Positions 9,657 to 18,199 of a stretch of 64,000 nucleotides of DNA are shown one piece after another. The notes under the pieces are model-generated. The model did not search any database and was not told where the DNA came from. It saw nothing but the letters and a program-made list of their open reading frames with translations. Where the stretch lies: NCBI RefSeq assembly GCF_002259795.1, contig NZ_MWXA01000008.1, positions 1 to 64,000 of the forward strand, written 5' to 3'. This stretch comes from Bifidobacterium aquikefiri. GTDB lineage: Bacteria; Actinomycetota; Actinomycetes; Actinomycetales; Bifidobacteriaceae. The translations under genes were made by a program, and so were the position numbers. Every line of letters begins with the position of its first letter. Within the stretch, counting starts at the first letter, position 1.

Positions 9657-9685
9657 CGGTTGCAGGCTCTTCGGGTTTGCAACCG
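9657..9685 (-). promoter_or_regulatory. Perfect stem-loop in the glyA leader
   Basis: CGGTTGCA at 9678-9685 (minus-strand reading) and TGCAACCG at 9657-9664 form an exact eight-base stem with a 13-base loop, about 30 bases before the glyA start and before its ribosome site. It could be a repressor palindrome or an mRNA structure. I know of no named riboswitch with this form. Confidence 0.4.
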
Positions 9686-9829
9686 AGGTGATGTGGTCAG
9701 TCTAGCGCCAGAACGTGTCACGAGAAGAAACAGAACGGAAAATGACCGAAATTTGCCCAGAGAGGCCGTTAGACTGGAGCTGTTTGGATTATCAGGCCAA
9801 GATTAATCAGGATTGTTGAGGATTCGACC

Positions 9830-11380
9830 GTGAACACATTTCATAGCACGCGAAGCAACGCTGACCAGCTCACCGCCAAGCAGGCAATACGCAAAGGCAT
9901 TGCCAATGATGGTGGGCTGTTTGTTTCCGACTCGCTCGGCGATGTGCAGATTGATCTGGATGCCATAACCGACAAGTCCTATCAGGACATCGCCCGTATT
10001 GTCCTTGCTGCGCTGCTTCCCGACTTTACGCAGACTGAACTCGCCGAATGCATAGGCGGTGCCTATGGTCCGAAATGGAGTGACTCGGGAATCACACCGC
10101 TGCGTCCGGTTGCCGATGACTTTGTGCTCGAACTCTTCCACGGGCCAACGAGCGCCTTCAAGGATATTGCCCTTCAGATGCTGCCCCGACTGATGGCAAA
10201 GACCATCGCAGAGCCCTCCCCGACTGCAGCGGATCAGAGCACATCCGATCAATCCAATGATGCGCGTACCACTCCTGCAAAGGAACGCATCATGATTCTG
10301 ACGGCAACGTCGGGAGATACAGGCAAGGCAGCACTTGCAGGATTCTCCGATGCTCCCGATACGGCAATCACGGTGTTCTACCCTCAAGGCCAGGTCAGTC
10401 CGATTCAGCAATTGCAGATGACCACCCAGCTGGGCAGCAATGTTGCGGTATGCGCCGTGAAAGGCAATTTCGACGATGCCCAGAGTGCCGTCAAAGACAT
10501 CTTCGCGGATTCTGACATGGCAACGGATCTCTATACCGATTCGAAGACGATACTTTCGTCTGCCAATTCCATCAACATCGGCAGACTATTCCCTCAGGTT
10601 GTCTATTACTTCGTCGCGTATTCTCGCTTGTTGACCGATCAGGTGATCAATGTTGGCGACGAAGTCGAATTCTGCGTGCCAACGGGAAACTTCGGCGATG
10701 TGCTCGCCGGATATTACGCGATGCGCATGGGTTTGCCCGTTGCAAAGCTTATCGTTGCAAGCGATACCAATAATGTTCTCTGTGATTTCCTCACCACAGG
10801 CATCTATGACCGCAATCGTCCGTTCTTTACCACCAACTCGCCCAGCATGGATATTCTCATATCGTCGAATCTTGAGCGCATGCTCTATTATTTGTCTGAC
10901 GGCGATACGGAACTGATTTCGTCTCTCATGACGGATCTGAAGGAGACTGGACGCTTCGAAATTCCCGAAACACTCAAGAACAAGATTTCGCAGATCTTCT
11001 CTTGCGGATGGACCAGCGAGGATCAGGTGAAATCAGCGATTCACGATTGCTGGGAACAACACCATTATCTTATTGATCCCCATACCGCATGTGGCTATCA
11101 TGTCTTGAACGATATGGAGGCCGATCCACTCACACCGAGAATCCTTCTTTCCACGGCAAGTCCATACAAATTCCCGCGAGTGGTCGGCGAATCGCTCAAC
11201 CTCAAACTCCCAGACAACGACTTCCAATGCATGGATGCCGTCGCTGATGCCACAGGTATCACACCCCCGAGCCAGCTACGCTTCCTTGAGACGGCTCCCG
11301 TTCGTTTCAAGGACGTTATTGCAATCGCAGACATGAAAAACTATGTGCGAAAAGCCTCAACATGGGCAAATCATGAATGA
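9830..11380 (+). CDS. thrC: Threonine synthase
   Basis: Converts O-phosphohomoserine to threonine with PLP. The 516-residue length fits the long class. The N-terminus contains AKQAIRKGIANDGGLFV, the PLP lysine lies in FHGPTSAFKDIALQML (about 103-118), and the phosphate-binding loop is TATSGDTGKAALAGF. Downstream are VPTGNFGDVLAGYYAMRMGLP and SPSMDILISSNLERML, standard for this class. The insertion between DIALQ and the TATSGD loop is Ser/Thr/Asp-rich and probably a flexible surface loop. The GTG start at 9830 has TTGAGGA seven bases ahead. The gene converges on tenA across a 28-base inverted repeat. Confidence 0.96.
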   Translation: MNTFHSTRSNADQLTAKQAIRKGIANDGGLFVSDSLGDVQIDLDAITDKSYQDIARIVLAALLPDFTQTELAECIGGAYGPKWSDSGITPLRPVADDFVLELFHGPTSAFKDIALQMLPRLMAKTIAEPSPTAADQSTSDQSNDARTTPAKERIMILTATSGDTGKAALAGFSDAPDTAITVFYPQGQVSPIQQLQMTTQLGSNVAVCAVKGNFDDAQSAVKDIFADSDMATDLYTDSKTILSSANSINIGRLFPQVVYYFVAYSRLLTDQVINVGDEVEFCVPTGNFGDVLAGYYAMRMGLPVAKLIVASDTNNVLCDFLTTGIYDRNRPFFTTNSPSMDILISSNLERMLYYLSDGDTELISSLMTDLKETGRFEIPETLKNKISQIFSCGWTSEDQVKSAIHDCWEQHHYLIDPHTACGYHVLNDMEADPLTPRILLSTASPYKFPRVVGESLNLKLPDNDFQCMDAVADATGITPPSQLRFLETAPVRFKDVIAIADMKNYVRKASTWANHE

Positions 11381-11385
11381 TTGCC

Positions 11386-11488
11386 GTTCATTGTGAACTT
11401 GTCGAAGTATAAACAGTGTTTTTGCGCTTGATTCCTCTGAAAAATCGGGCAAAATTCCCATTTATACTTCGACAAGTTCACAATGAAC
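11386..11488. repeat. Perfect palindromic intergenic element, copy 2
   Basis: The arms 11386-11413 and 11461-11488 are exact 28-base reverse complements (left arm begins GTTCATTGTGAACTTGTCGA), separated by 47 bases. The left arm itself contains the small palindrome TTCATTGTGAA. It lies between the convergent ends of thrC and tenA and could act as a bidirectional terminator or be a small non-autonomous mobile element. An imperfect copy is at 423-521. Confidence 0.9.
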
Positions 11489-11541
11489 ATGGAACACAAG
11501 ATCCTTGGGTGTTTAATGGCGCTGCCAGCCAGGTTTCCACG

Positions 11542-12366
11542 TCAACTCATGTCGTATGCACTGCTCCAGAACATATATTCGTGTTCAACGCCGGTAACGA
11601 ATATGTCAACGAGCCCATCCATCTCTGATTCACTGATATTCATGGCCAACTTGTCGATCGTATTGATCAGCCACACAGCGCCCTGCCAAAAATCATCCGA
11701 TGCATAGATATCTACCCATGTCCTGTACGGATTTGACGCAAGATTATCCCCAGCTTCGAGCGAGAGACGCCTACCGTAATCCGCATACACCCATGCGCAG
11801 GGTAACACTGCAACAAGTATGTCCAGCACTGGTCTGGAAAATGCAATCGAAAGAATGTTCGAAGTGTATGCCCGTGCGAAGGCAGATTGCTTGGCATGCA
11901 ATATCTCGTCCATGGTGATGCCATATTCCTTGACATACACCTCATGCACGGAACTGCGCTCCTTGGCAATCGCAGCCTGAATCTCTACCATGTGTTCGAC
12001 GATATTGTCATCCTGCGCCTTGGCCATAATGAGCGCATGTACCTTGGCATAATCGGTGAGATACAGGTAATCCTGAAGCATATAGAAGGTAAAGCGTGCA
12101 CGCGTGAGTGAACCTGCCTCCAGATCACGGATAAAGGGTTGCTTGTATCCCTCTTCCCAGACCTGCCTGGCGGCATTGTAGAACCGTCTGGCAATCGGTG
12201 AATCAGGCAAGTTTCTCAGGGGCGTTCTGAAATCGGCGAAATCCGCATTCGGCTTTTCCAAAAAAGGCCGAAACTGAGCAATCGATGCTGTATCTGCATT
12301 GGCTTGCGTGTGCAATGCTGGCAGAGCCGTTGATGGTACTTCGTTCTGTAATATTATGTGTGACAT
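11542..12366 (-). CDS. tenA: TenA-family thiaminase II / aminopyrimidine aminohydrolase
   Basis: TenA hydrolyses degraded thiamine (aminopyrimidines) to HMP so the pyrimidine half can be reused. Family features: FYMLQDYLYLTDYAKVHALI with the active-site aspartate (D99), the catalytic cysteine in VLPCAWVYADYG (C190), and the C-terminal glutamate in VEHEYMFWSSAY (about 263). The protein is 274 residues, longer than the usual 220-240, because of about 45 extra N-terminal residues rich in Ala/Ser/Gln. It is the third gene after thiD and a HAD phosphatase, all downstream of a TPP riboswitch, which supports a role in pyrimidine salvage. Confidence 0.93.
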   Translation of the reverse strand: MSHIILQNEVPSTALPALHTQANADTASIAQFRPFLEKPNADFADFRTPLRNLPDSPIARRFYNAARQVWEEGYKQPFIRDLEAGSLTRARFTFYMLQDYLYLTDYAKVHALIMAKAQDDNIVEHMVEIQAAIAKERSSVHEVYVKEYGITMDEILHAKQSAFARAYTSNILSIAFSRPVLDILVAVLPCAWVYADYGRRLSLEAGDNLASNPYRTWVDIYASDDFWQGAVWLINTIDKLAMNISESEMDGLVDIFVTGVEHEYMFWSSAYDMS

Positions 12367-12389
12367 GAAAATCCTTAAGTTCTATTGAA

Positions 12390-13061
12390 TTACAAGATGC
12401 TTGGTGCATCGGAAAAATCGTTCAGCGTGCCGTCGGCAATCAGCTGAATTGCTGCCCAATCCTTTTCTGATGAGGCGTCGTACATGGCCCACGTCTGCAT
12501 CCCCGCTGATTGCGCGGAGTGAACGGCAGTGAGCAGGTCTTCAAAGACAGTGCATGATTCAGGTCTGACTCCAAGAAGACGAGCCGCATAGAGGTAGATA
12601 TCGGGGTATTCCTTCCCCCGGCAGTTCCCGTCACCCGTGCTGCAGACCGTATGAACATAGGGTGCAAGACCCGCATGCTTCATGGCTGGTTCTCGCAGTG
12701 TCGGAGGCAAGGTTGTTGCAATCGCAAGTTTCGCACCTGTCTCGTGCAGATGACGAACATACGCTACAGCATGTGGCTTTGGCACCACATTATGGGCGTA
12801 TTCATACGCAGCCATACGATTCCATATGGCCATCAACTCTTCGGGAGTATCGGAGAAGTGAAAACGCTGCTTGACGTACACTGCGATTTCATGAAACTGC
12901 ATGGACGCAACGGATTTGGAAAAATCCTGAGGGCATTCGATGCCTCTCCCTGCGAAGAATTTCACATCCATGACATCCCACACACGCATGGAATCCAGCA
13001 AGGTACCATCAAGATCGAAAATTGCAGCCTTGCCCTCGTTCGATGTGGACGAAATGCTCAT
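12390..13061 (-). CDS. HAD-superfamily phosphatase in the thiamine salvage operon
   Basis: A 223-residue phosphatase of the phosphoglycolate phosphatase-like HAD group. Motif I is AIFDLDGTLLDSM (nucleophile D16, general acid D18), the helical cap follows with VWDVMDVKFFAGRGIECP, motif II is KLAIATTLPP, and motif IV is PESCTVFEDLLTAVHSAQSAG. It sits three bases after thiD and about 20 before tenA, behind a TPP riboswitch, so its substrate is plausibly an HMP or thiamine phosphate (inference). Known relatives also act on flavin, sugar and nucleotide phosphates, so the function is not settled by sequence. Confidence 0.85.
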   Translation of the reverse strand: MSISSTSNEGKAAIFDLDGTLLDSMRVWDVMDVKFFAGRGIECPQDFSKSVASMQFHEIAVYVKQRFHFSDTPEELMAIWNRMAAYEYAHNVVPKPHAVAYVRHLHETGAKLAIATTLPPTLREPAMKHAGLAPYVHTVCSTGDGNCRGKEYPDIYLYAARLLGVRPESCTVFEDLLTAVHSAQSAGMQTWAMYDASSEKDWAAIQLIADGTLNDFSDAPSIL

Positions 13062-13064
13062 TGT

Positions 13065-14009
13065 TTAGCGAACCACCTGGCTCTTGCCAACAACGGAATC
13101 ATCCAAACCATGCTCATAGAGGTCCCAGAAATGATGTGTTGGTCCGTTACCATTGCCAAGCATGAGTGCATGCTGTATGGCCACGGTGACATATCGCTTG
13201 GCACGTGCAATGGCCTGGCCTCTTCTATAACCAAGTGCCAGCTGGGAAGCGATGGCAGAGGAATAGGTGCAGCCCGTACCATGCGTATTCTTTGTTGGAA
13301 TTCGGGATGTGGTGAACTCATGGAATTGTTCGCCATCGAAGAGGACATCTCTGGCATCTCCGTGAGCATGACCACCCTTGACCAGAACGCTCAGGCAACC
13401 CATCTTTTGTATGACCTGTGCCGCCTTGCGCTGATCAGCAACGCTCCTGATCTCCATATCTGAGATTCGCTCGGCTTCGGGAATATTAGGTGTCAGGACA
13501 CCTGCACGGGGAATGATGATATCGATCAGGGTTCCAATGCAGCTCGGATCCATCAGCGCAGCACCATTCTTGGCATACATGACTGGATCAATCACCACAT
13601 GCTCCGGATTGTATTGTTCGAGTTTCTCGGCAACGGCGTGCATGATTTCAGGACTGCCGAGCATGCCAATCTTGACCGCCTTGGGAGGAATATCCTCGAA
13701 GACGGCATCGATCTGATCCTTGATGATATTCACATCGATATTCTGCACGCTGATGACACGAGCGGTGTTTTCTGCAACGACCGAGGTGATGACCGACTCT
13801 GCGAATACCCCGTTGGCGCTCATCGTCTTGAGGTCTGCCTGAACTCCTGCTCCACCCGAGCAATCTGAACCTGCGATCGTAAGCACAGGAATCAGCCTGG
13901 TTCCCTCATACACACCAGAATTCTTGATGTCTGCGGCAATATCGACCGGATCGCCATGATTTGTCGCTGGGCTTTTTGTGATTATATGTTCTGCAGTGTT
14001 ATTCACCAT
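13065..14009 (-). CDS. thiD: Hydroxymethylpyrimidine / phosphomethylpyrimidine kinase
   Basis: ThiD phosphorylates HMP and then HMP-phosphate to the pyrophosphate used by thiamine-phosphate synthase. The ribokinase-like fold begins at LIPVLTIAGSDCSGGAGVQADLKT-type sequence (about residues 38-60), and the anion hole is NTHGTGCTYSSAIASQLALG near the C-terminus. Between them is VVIDPVMYAKNGAALMD. About 35 residues precede the fold. The ATG at 14009 has GGGAGGA five bases ahead, placed at the 3' edge of the TPP riboswitch, so ligand binding could block translation directly. It leads the operon thiD-HAD-tenA. No thiE or thiM is present in the window. Confidence 0.95.
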   Translation of the reverse strand: MVNNTAEHIITKSPATNHGDPVDIAADIKNSGVYEGTRLIPVLTIAGSDCSGGAGVQADLKTMSANGVFAESVITSVVAENTARVISVQNIDVNIIKDQIDAVFEDIPPKAVKIGMLGSPEIMHAVAEKLEQYNPEHVVIDPVMYAKNGAALMDPSCIGTLIDIIIPRAGVLTPNIPEAERISDMEIRSVADQRKAAQVIQKMGCLSVLVKGGHAHGDARDVLFDGEQFHEFTTSRIPTKNTHGTGCTYSSAIASQLALGYRRGQAIARAKRYVTVAIQHALMLGNGNGPTHHFWDLYEHGLDDSVVGKSQVVR

Positions 14010-14015
14010 TGTTCC

Positions 14016-14090
14016 TCCCTACGCTGGTATTAACCAACAGGTTCTAAGGGTCAGGCATATGCCTATCTCAACTCTCAACGAGTTCCCCTG
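14016..14090 (-). promoter_or_regulatory. TPP riboswitch (THI element) controlling thiD-HAD-tenA
   Basis: On the minus strand the region contains, in order, CAGGGGAACTC, the pyrimidine-binding core TTGAGA, GACCCTTAGAACCTG, and the closing TTAATACCAGCGTAGGGA. These are the conserved blocks of the TPP aptamer. The last block runs straight into the thiD ribosome site GGGAGGA, so repression by covering that site is the simplest mechanism; I see no terminator stem with a U-run between aptamer and start codon. Confidence 0.95.
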
Positions 14091-14162
14091 TAACTGACAA
14101 CATGTCGAAGCTAACTCGCGACACCGACAACTGTCAGGATTTTAGGTAAGGAACGAAGTGCA

Positions 14163-15983
14163 CTACATCCGGCTCGCATTGAGCAGCTCATGAGCATGGC
14201 GCAACGAAGTAGCCGACTCACTGCCAGCCAGCATCCTTGCAATTTCATGCTGTCGCGAGTCGCCTTCTACCCTGTTCACCACAGTTTCGATATGGCTTCC
14301 CCCTGCTCCATCCGATGCAGATTCAACGGTCCGCTTGCTGACTGTAAATTGAGTCTGTGCCCATGAGGCTACTTGTGCAAGATGCGTGACCACAATCACC
14401 TGAGCATTGCGGGAGAGTATGGCCAGTCGTCTGCCGAGCTCGACCGCAGCCTTGCCGCCGACCCCAGCATCGACTTCGTCAAAAATGAAGACCATGCCCT
14501 GTTCCACTGCCGAAGCTGAAGTATCGTGACCGGCTTCTCTCTCTGCCATGGATAATTCCAAGGCAAGCATCAGACGGCTCAGTTCACCACCTGATGCACT
14601 CTTGCCCATAGGCAATCGCGCAGAGCCGGGAAAAGGTGTAAACAGGAACTCAATGTCATCGCAACCATGTGAATCCAGCAACCGCTCATCCACATCAATC
14701 TGCGATGACGCACCATCAGCGGTATCGGAACGAGCAGACTCAAGCGAAGCAACAGTGGAGGCATCAAATCGTGAAGTCACCTGAACATCGAGACAAGACC
14801 CTTGCATCGCCAGGGAATCCAACTCCGAACTGACCTGGGCGCCAAGCTTCTTCGCTGCGCTCGACCGTGACTTCGAAAGTCGCACAGCACTCTCGCCAAC
14901 TTCATGAAGCAACTCGATACGCTGAAGTCTCAGCGCTGCCACATGCTCGGGCGATGCTTCCACATCCTCGAGTTCAAGCTGCGCCTTATCCCTCCATTGC
15001 AACACATGCTCGACATCAGGACCCCATCGTTGAACGAGACCGTTCAAGGTGTGGATTCGCCCATTGATGACATCCAGATCGCCATCCTCGTCATTACTGT
15101 CAAGCTGACCCGCGAGAGAGAATACGATGTCAGCAAGTTCCTCATCAACCGACTCCAACCGTGTGATGCTCTCACCAAAGACTGCGGGAACGCCTATATC
15201 CTCCAACGCTCGAACGGCATCATGGATCTTGGTGACTGCGTCGGATTGATCCTCTTCCACATCGATCTGTGAAGCATCAAGTGCTGCCAAGGCCTTATTC
15301 ACACCTTGAGTGATGGCTGCCAAATTTTCGATGCGTTCTCGCCGTGATTTCAATTCCTCCAGCTCACCTGTATGAGGTGAAGCATCATCGATCGCCGCAA
15401 TCGAAGCTCGAAGATAGTCCGCGCGATCCTGAGCCGAACTCTGTTGACGATTCAAGGTGTTGAGACGCTCATCCAATTGCTGCAGTGCACGCCAGCGTGC
15501 GGCGTATTCCCCGCGAATCTGCTCATTATGCGCATATCTGTCAAGCATGTCTCGTTGTCTGGCACTGGATGCCAGTCTCATCTGATCGGCCTGCCCATGA
15601 ATGGTGACCAATTCAGAACCAACATCGTGGAGCAGGGAACGCGGCACGGTATGCCCGTTGAGTATCGCGCGGGAACGCTTGTGAGAGGGCAAGGAACGTG
15701 TCAGAAACAGCTCTCCATCTTCCAGTTCCACACCCGCGCTTTGGGCAATGGATGAGGCGGTGCAATCTTGCTCCACATGAAATATTCCCTGTGCCCATAT
15801 GTCCGCACTCGCAGTGTCAGTGCGGCCTGTCTGAACACTGGCTCCAGAAATCAGCCGTATGGCATCAAGAAGCATGGACTTTCCAGCCCCAGTCTCCCCC
15901 GTGATGGCAGTCATCCCTGTGCCAAAACCAAGATTCGCATGCCGAATGGGTCCGAGATTACGAATTTCGAGTTCCTCAAGCAT
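14163..15983 (-). CDS. recN: DNA repair protein RecN
   Basis: An SMC-like ATPase of double-strand break repair. Starting at MLEELEIRNLGPIRHANLGF, the Walker A box is ITGETGAGKSMLLDAIRL. The middle is a broken coiled coil with many Gln, Arg and Glu. The ABC signature is SASGGELSRLMLALELS and Walker B is MVFIFDEVDAGVGGKAAVELG, with VIVVTHLAQVASWA after it. I choose ATG 15983 because GGAG lies six bases before it, giving 606 residues and an eight-base overlap with the end of nadK; the frame is open to 16139, but that stretch is the nadK tail read in another frame. The nadK-recN order is common in actinobacteria. Confidence 0.95.
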   Translation of the reverse strand: MLEELEIRNLGPIRHANLGFGTGMTAITGETGAGKSMLLDAIRLISGASVQTGRTDTASADIWAQGIFHVEQDCTASSIAQSAGVELEDGELFLTRSLPSHKRSRAILNGHTVPRSLLHDVGSELVTIHGQADQMRLASSARQRDMLDRYAHNEQIRGEYAARWRALQQLDERLNTLNRQQSSAQDRADYLRASIAAIDDASPHTGELEELKSRRERIENLAAITQGVNKALAALDASQIDVEEDQSDAVTKIHDAVRALEDIGVPAVFGESITRLESVDEELADIVFSLAGQLDSNDEDGDLDVINGRIHTLNGLVQRWGPDVEHVLQWRDKAQLELEDVEASPEHVAALRLQRIELLHEVGESAVRLSKSRSSAAKKLGAQVSSELDSLAMQGSCLDVQVTSRFDASTVASLESARSDTADGASSQIDVDERLLDSHGCDDIEFLFTPFPGSARLPMGKSASGGELSRLMLALELSMAEREAGHDTSASAVEQGMVFIFDEVDAGVGGKAAVELGRRLAILSRNAQVIVVTHLAQVASWAQTQFTVSKRTVESASDGAGGSHIETVVNRVEGDSRQHEIARMLAGSESATSLRHAHELLNASRM

Positions 15984-17043
15984 CTCGGTCTCCATTCGGA
16001 GCATCATATGCCGCCATGCTGTGCGGAGCGGAAGAAGACGAATCCGGTTCGTCGTTGTTGCCGACTGGCTGCGATGGGACAGCATCGTTGTCGGATCCGA
16101 GCACTGGATCACTCCCCCCGGTCCGGCGTGATTGCGCATAGCTCATATTGCCGAACTGACCCCTAAAGTGTCGGTTTTCTCTCCAACCGATAACTGGCAG
16201 ACTGAATTTGGTGACCAGCCGCTTGGTGAATGATGTTCCAGAGAGTCTTGCCAGGCGAAGCCTATCGTGTGACTCACGCACGAGAACACGCGAACCCTTG
16301 GGAACCCAGCGCTGACGGCGCCCATCGCAGCAAATCCATCCGTCCGAAGTGGACTCATCAAGAATGTCGAAGGTGAAGGTGGAACTCGAACCGATGATCA
16401 ATGGCCGGGCAAATAGCGCATGCGCGGCAAGCGGAACCATCTGCAATGCCTGAACATCAGGCCACACGATAGGTCCTCCAGCAGAGAATGCATATGCCGT
16501 TGAACCCGTCGGTGTCGCGACAATGACGCCATCACAGCCAAAGGAACTCATCTCAACGTCATTGACCCGAATACTCAGCTCAACCATCTTGCCACGGTCA
16601 GAGCGTTCCAGGGTCATGTCGTTGAGCGCCCAATCGGTTATGGGCCCCTTCGATTTGGGAAGCCACAGGTCAATGTGTGCAACCATGCGGGCATCGATGG
16701 AATAGTCACGGTCGGCAATCTTGCCGATTGCCTCGCTCATTTGGAAGCTCTCGAATTCGGCAAGAAAACCAACATGTCCAAGATTAATGCCGACTATCGG
16801 GACATTCGTGCATTTCACGAGTTCCGCAGCACCCAGCATGGTACCGTCACCTCCTAGAACCACCACGATCTCCGTGTCATCATCGACAACTCGTGGCTGC
16901 GAACCATACGAGGGTACCTCAAGATTATCTATCACATTGACGGTGAAACCTGATGCCTGAAGTTGATCCACGGCTTCGCTCACCACATTGCTGCTGGAAC
17001 GAATACGACGATGGGTGACAACCACAGCTTTGCGTTGAACCAT
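15976..17043 (-). CDS. nadK: NAD kinase
   Basis: Phosphorylates NAD to NADP with ATP or polyphosphate. The signature GGDGTMLGAAEL, after VVVLG, is present, as are VGINLGHVGFLAEFE and the second conserved region DGVIVATPTGSTAYAFSAGGP. Starting at MVQRKAVVVTHRR (ATG 17043) gives 355 residues; the frame is open to 17103, but GGAAGGA precedes 17043. The last 60 residues (Ser, Asp and Pro-rich) extend beyond the catalytic fold and are probably disordered. It overlaps recN at its end and follows tlyA in the same direction. Confidence 0.95.
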   Translation of the reverse strand: MVQRKAVVVTHRRIRSSSNVVSEAVDQLQASGFTVNVIDNLEVPSYGSQPRVVDDDTEIVVVLGGDGTMLGAAELVKCTNVPIVGINLGHVGFLAEFESFQMSEAIGKIADRDYSIDARMVAHIDLWLPKSKGPITDWALNDMTLERSDRGKMVELSIRVNDVEMSSFGCDGVIVATPTGSTAYAFSAGGPIVWPDVQALQMVPLAAHALFARPLIIGSSSTFTFDILDESTSDGWICCDGRRQRWVPKGSRVLVRESHDRLRLARLSGTSFTKRLVTKFSLPVIGWRENRHFRGQFGNMSYAQSRRTGGSDPVLGSDNDAVPSQPVGNNDEPDSSSSAPHSMAAYDAPNGDRDA

Positions 17044-17223
17044 AAATCCATGTTCCTTCCCCAGGCAGTACGCGCTGCGTTCGGCAACGTTCATGTTCTG
17101 CAAGCAATCCTAATATCACCCAAAGAAAGATGGGGCCTGTGGCTAAACTCCAAAGGTCGAGGTTGACATTCGACGCTCTGCAGATGAGCCTGCACGTGTG
17201 CGATGTTCATCGAAGCGTGAGGT

Positions 17224-18006
17224 TCAGTTCTTGTGAAAGTCCATCCAGAGCAGATATTCCCTATTGCCATGGGTTCCCTCTATTGGCGAAGGCGCGGATG
17301 CCCGAACGACGAAACCCTGATCGCGTGCACAATTGATGACCTTCTGCAAAGCCTCCTGCCGCAACGCTTCACTCTCTACAATGCCATGATGTCCCAGGCG
17401 TGTGCGGCCAACCTCGAACTGTGGTTTGATCAGCAGAATACAAGTCGCTGCCTGTTGAAGCAACAAGGCAATTGCAGGAATCACATACGTGAGCGAAATG
17501 AATGAGACATCAGAGACGACGCATTGCGGCTGAAATGGCAAATCTTCTGCCGCGGCGTCTCGAATATTGACACCATCCATCTCAAAAACACGTGGATCGG
17601 ATGCAATCCGCTCATCCAGCTGACCATGGCCGACATCGAGGGCAATGACTCGCCGTGCCCCTCGTCGCAGTGCAACATCAGTGAAGCCACCGGTTGATGC
17701 ACCAATGTCAAGGCAATCAAGTCCTGCGACATCCGGCATCCCGAGAGGCAGAAAAACTTCGAATGCACCAGCGAGCTTCAGAGCACCGCGTGAGACATAA
17801 TTCTCACCAAGATCAACCGAAATATGATCATCAGGCAATATGAGGGTCGAACTTTTCACTGCAATCTGGCCATTGACCCTCACCTGGCGAGCGGCAATGG
17901 CCTGTTGAGCCTTTGTTCGCGACTGAATGAGATCAGCTTCTACAAGCGCCCTGTCAAGGCGCTTCGGAGGGACGGACATAGACGAACGATCAGTGTGAAA
18001 CTTCAT
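17224..18006 (-). CDS. tlyA: TlyA-family 2'-O-ribose rRNA methyltransferase
   Basis: TlyA enzymes methylate ribose 2'-OH groups of rRNA; in mycobacteria this makes ribosomes sensitive to capreomycin. The N-terminus is an S4 RNA-binding domain (KRLDRALVEADLIQSRTKA..QVRVNGQ, about 15-65). The methyltransferase domain carries the SAM loop CLDIGASTGGFTDVALRRGA and YVSRGALKLAGAFE before it; VSDVSFISLTYVIP and LIKPQFEVGR are also conserved. The ATG at 18006 has AGGAA five bases before it and lies inside the last codons of the small upstream gene (17-base overlap). A later ATG at 17979 lacks a good ribosome site. Confidence 0.93.
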   Translation of the reverse strand: MKFHTDRSSMSVPPKRLDRALVEADLIQSRTKAQQAIAARQVRVNGQIAVKSSTLILPDDHISVDLGENYVSRGALKLAGAFEVFLPLGMPDVAGLDCLDIGASTGGFTDVALRRGARRVIALDVGHGQLDERIASDPRVFEMDGVNIRDAAAEDLPFQPQCVVSDVSFISLTYVIPAIALLLQQAATCILLIKPQFEVGRTRLGHHGIVESEALRQEALQKVINCARDQGFVVRASAPSPIEGTHGNREYLLWMDFHKN

Positions 18007-18196
18007 CTAATTCCTGCTGCAGTCGCTTCAATACCGTGGTGAAGGCCTGAATCTGATCGCTCAAGCTCGACTGATTGACGTGTTCAAGCTCCGGAAAGCG
18101 ATGCTCAATACCTTCAGCTGATGATGGTGAACCTGGAGTTGACATTGATACGGATCCATCCGTATGATGCTCAGCATATTCATGTGACGCATCCAT
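17990..18196 (-). CDS. Small acidic protein with C-terminal coiled coil
   Basis: A 68-residue frame between the HAD phosphatase (four bases before) and tlyA (17-base overlap at the end). The first 35 residues are Ser/Glu/His-rich and probably disordered; the rest, from SLSDQIQAFTTVLKRLQQEL, is an amphipathic helix. No cysteine, membrane segment or known motif. Its tight packing on both sides is the main reason to believe it is translated; it may simply couple the neighbours. I do not recognise it. Confidence 0.65.
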   Translation of the reverse strand: MDASHEYAEHHTDGSVSMSTPGSPSSAEGIEHRFPELEHVNQSSLSDQIQAFTTVLKRLQQELDEVSH

Positions 18197-18199
18197 GAT

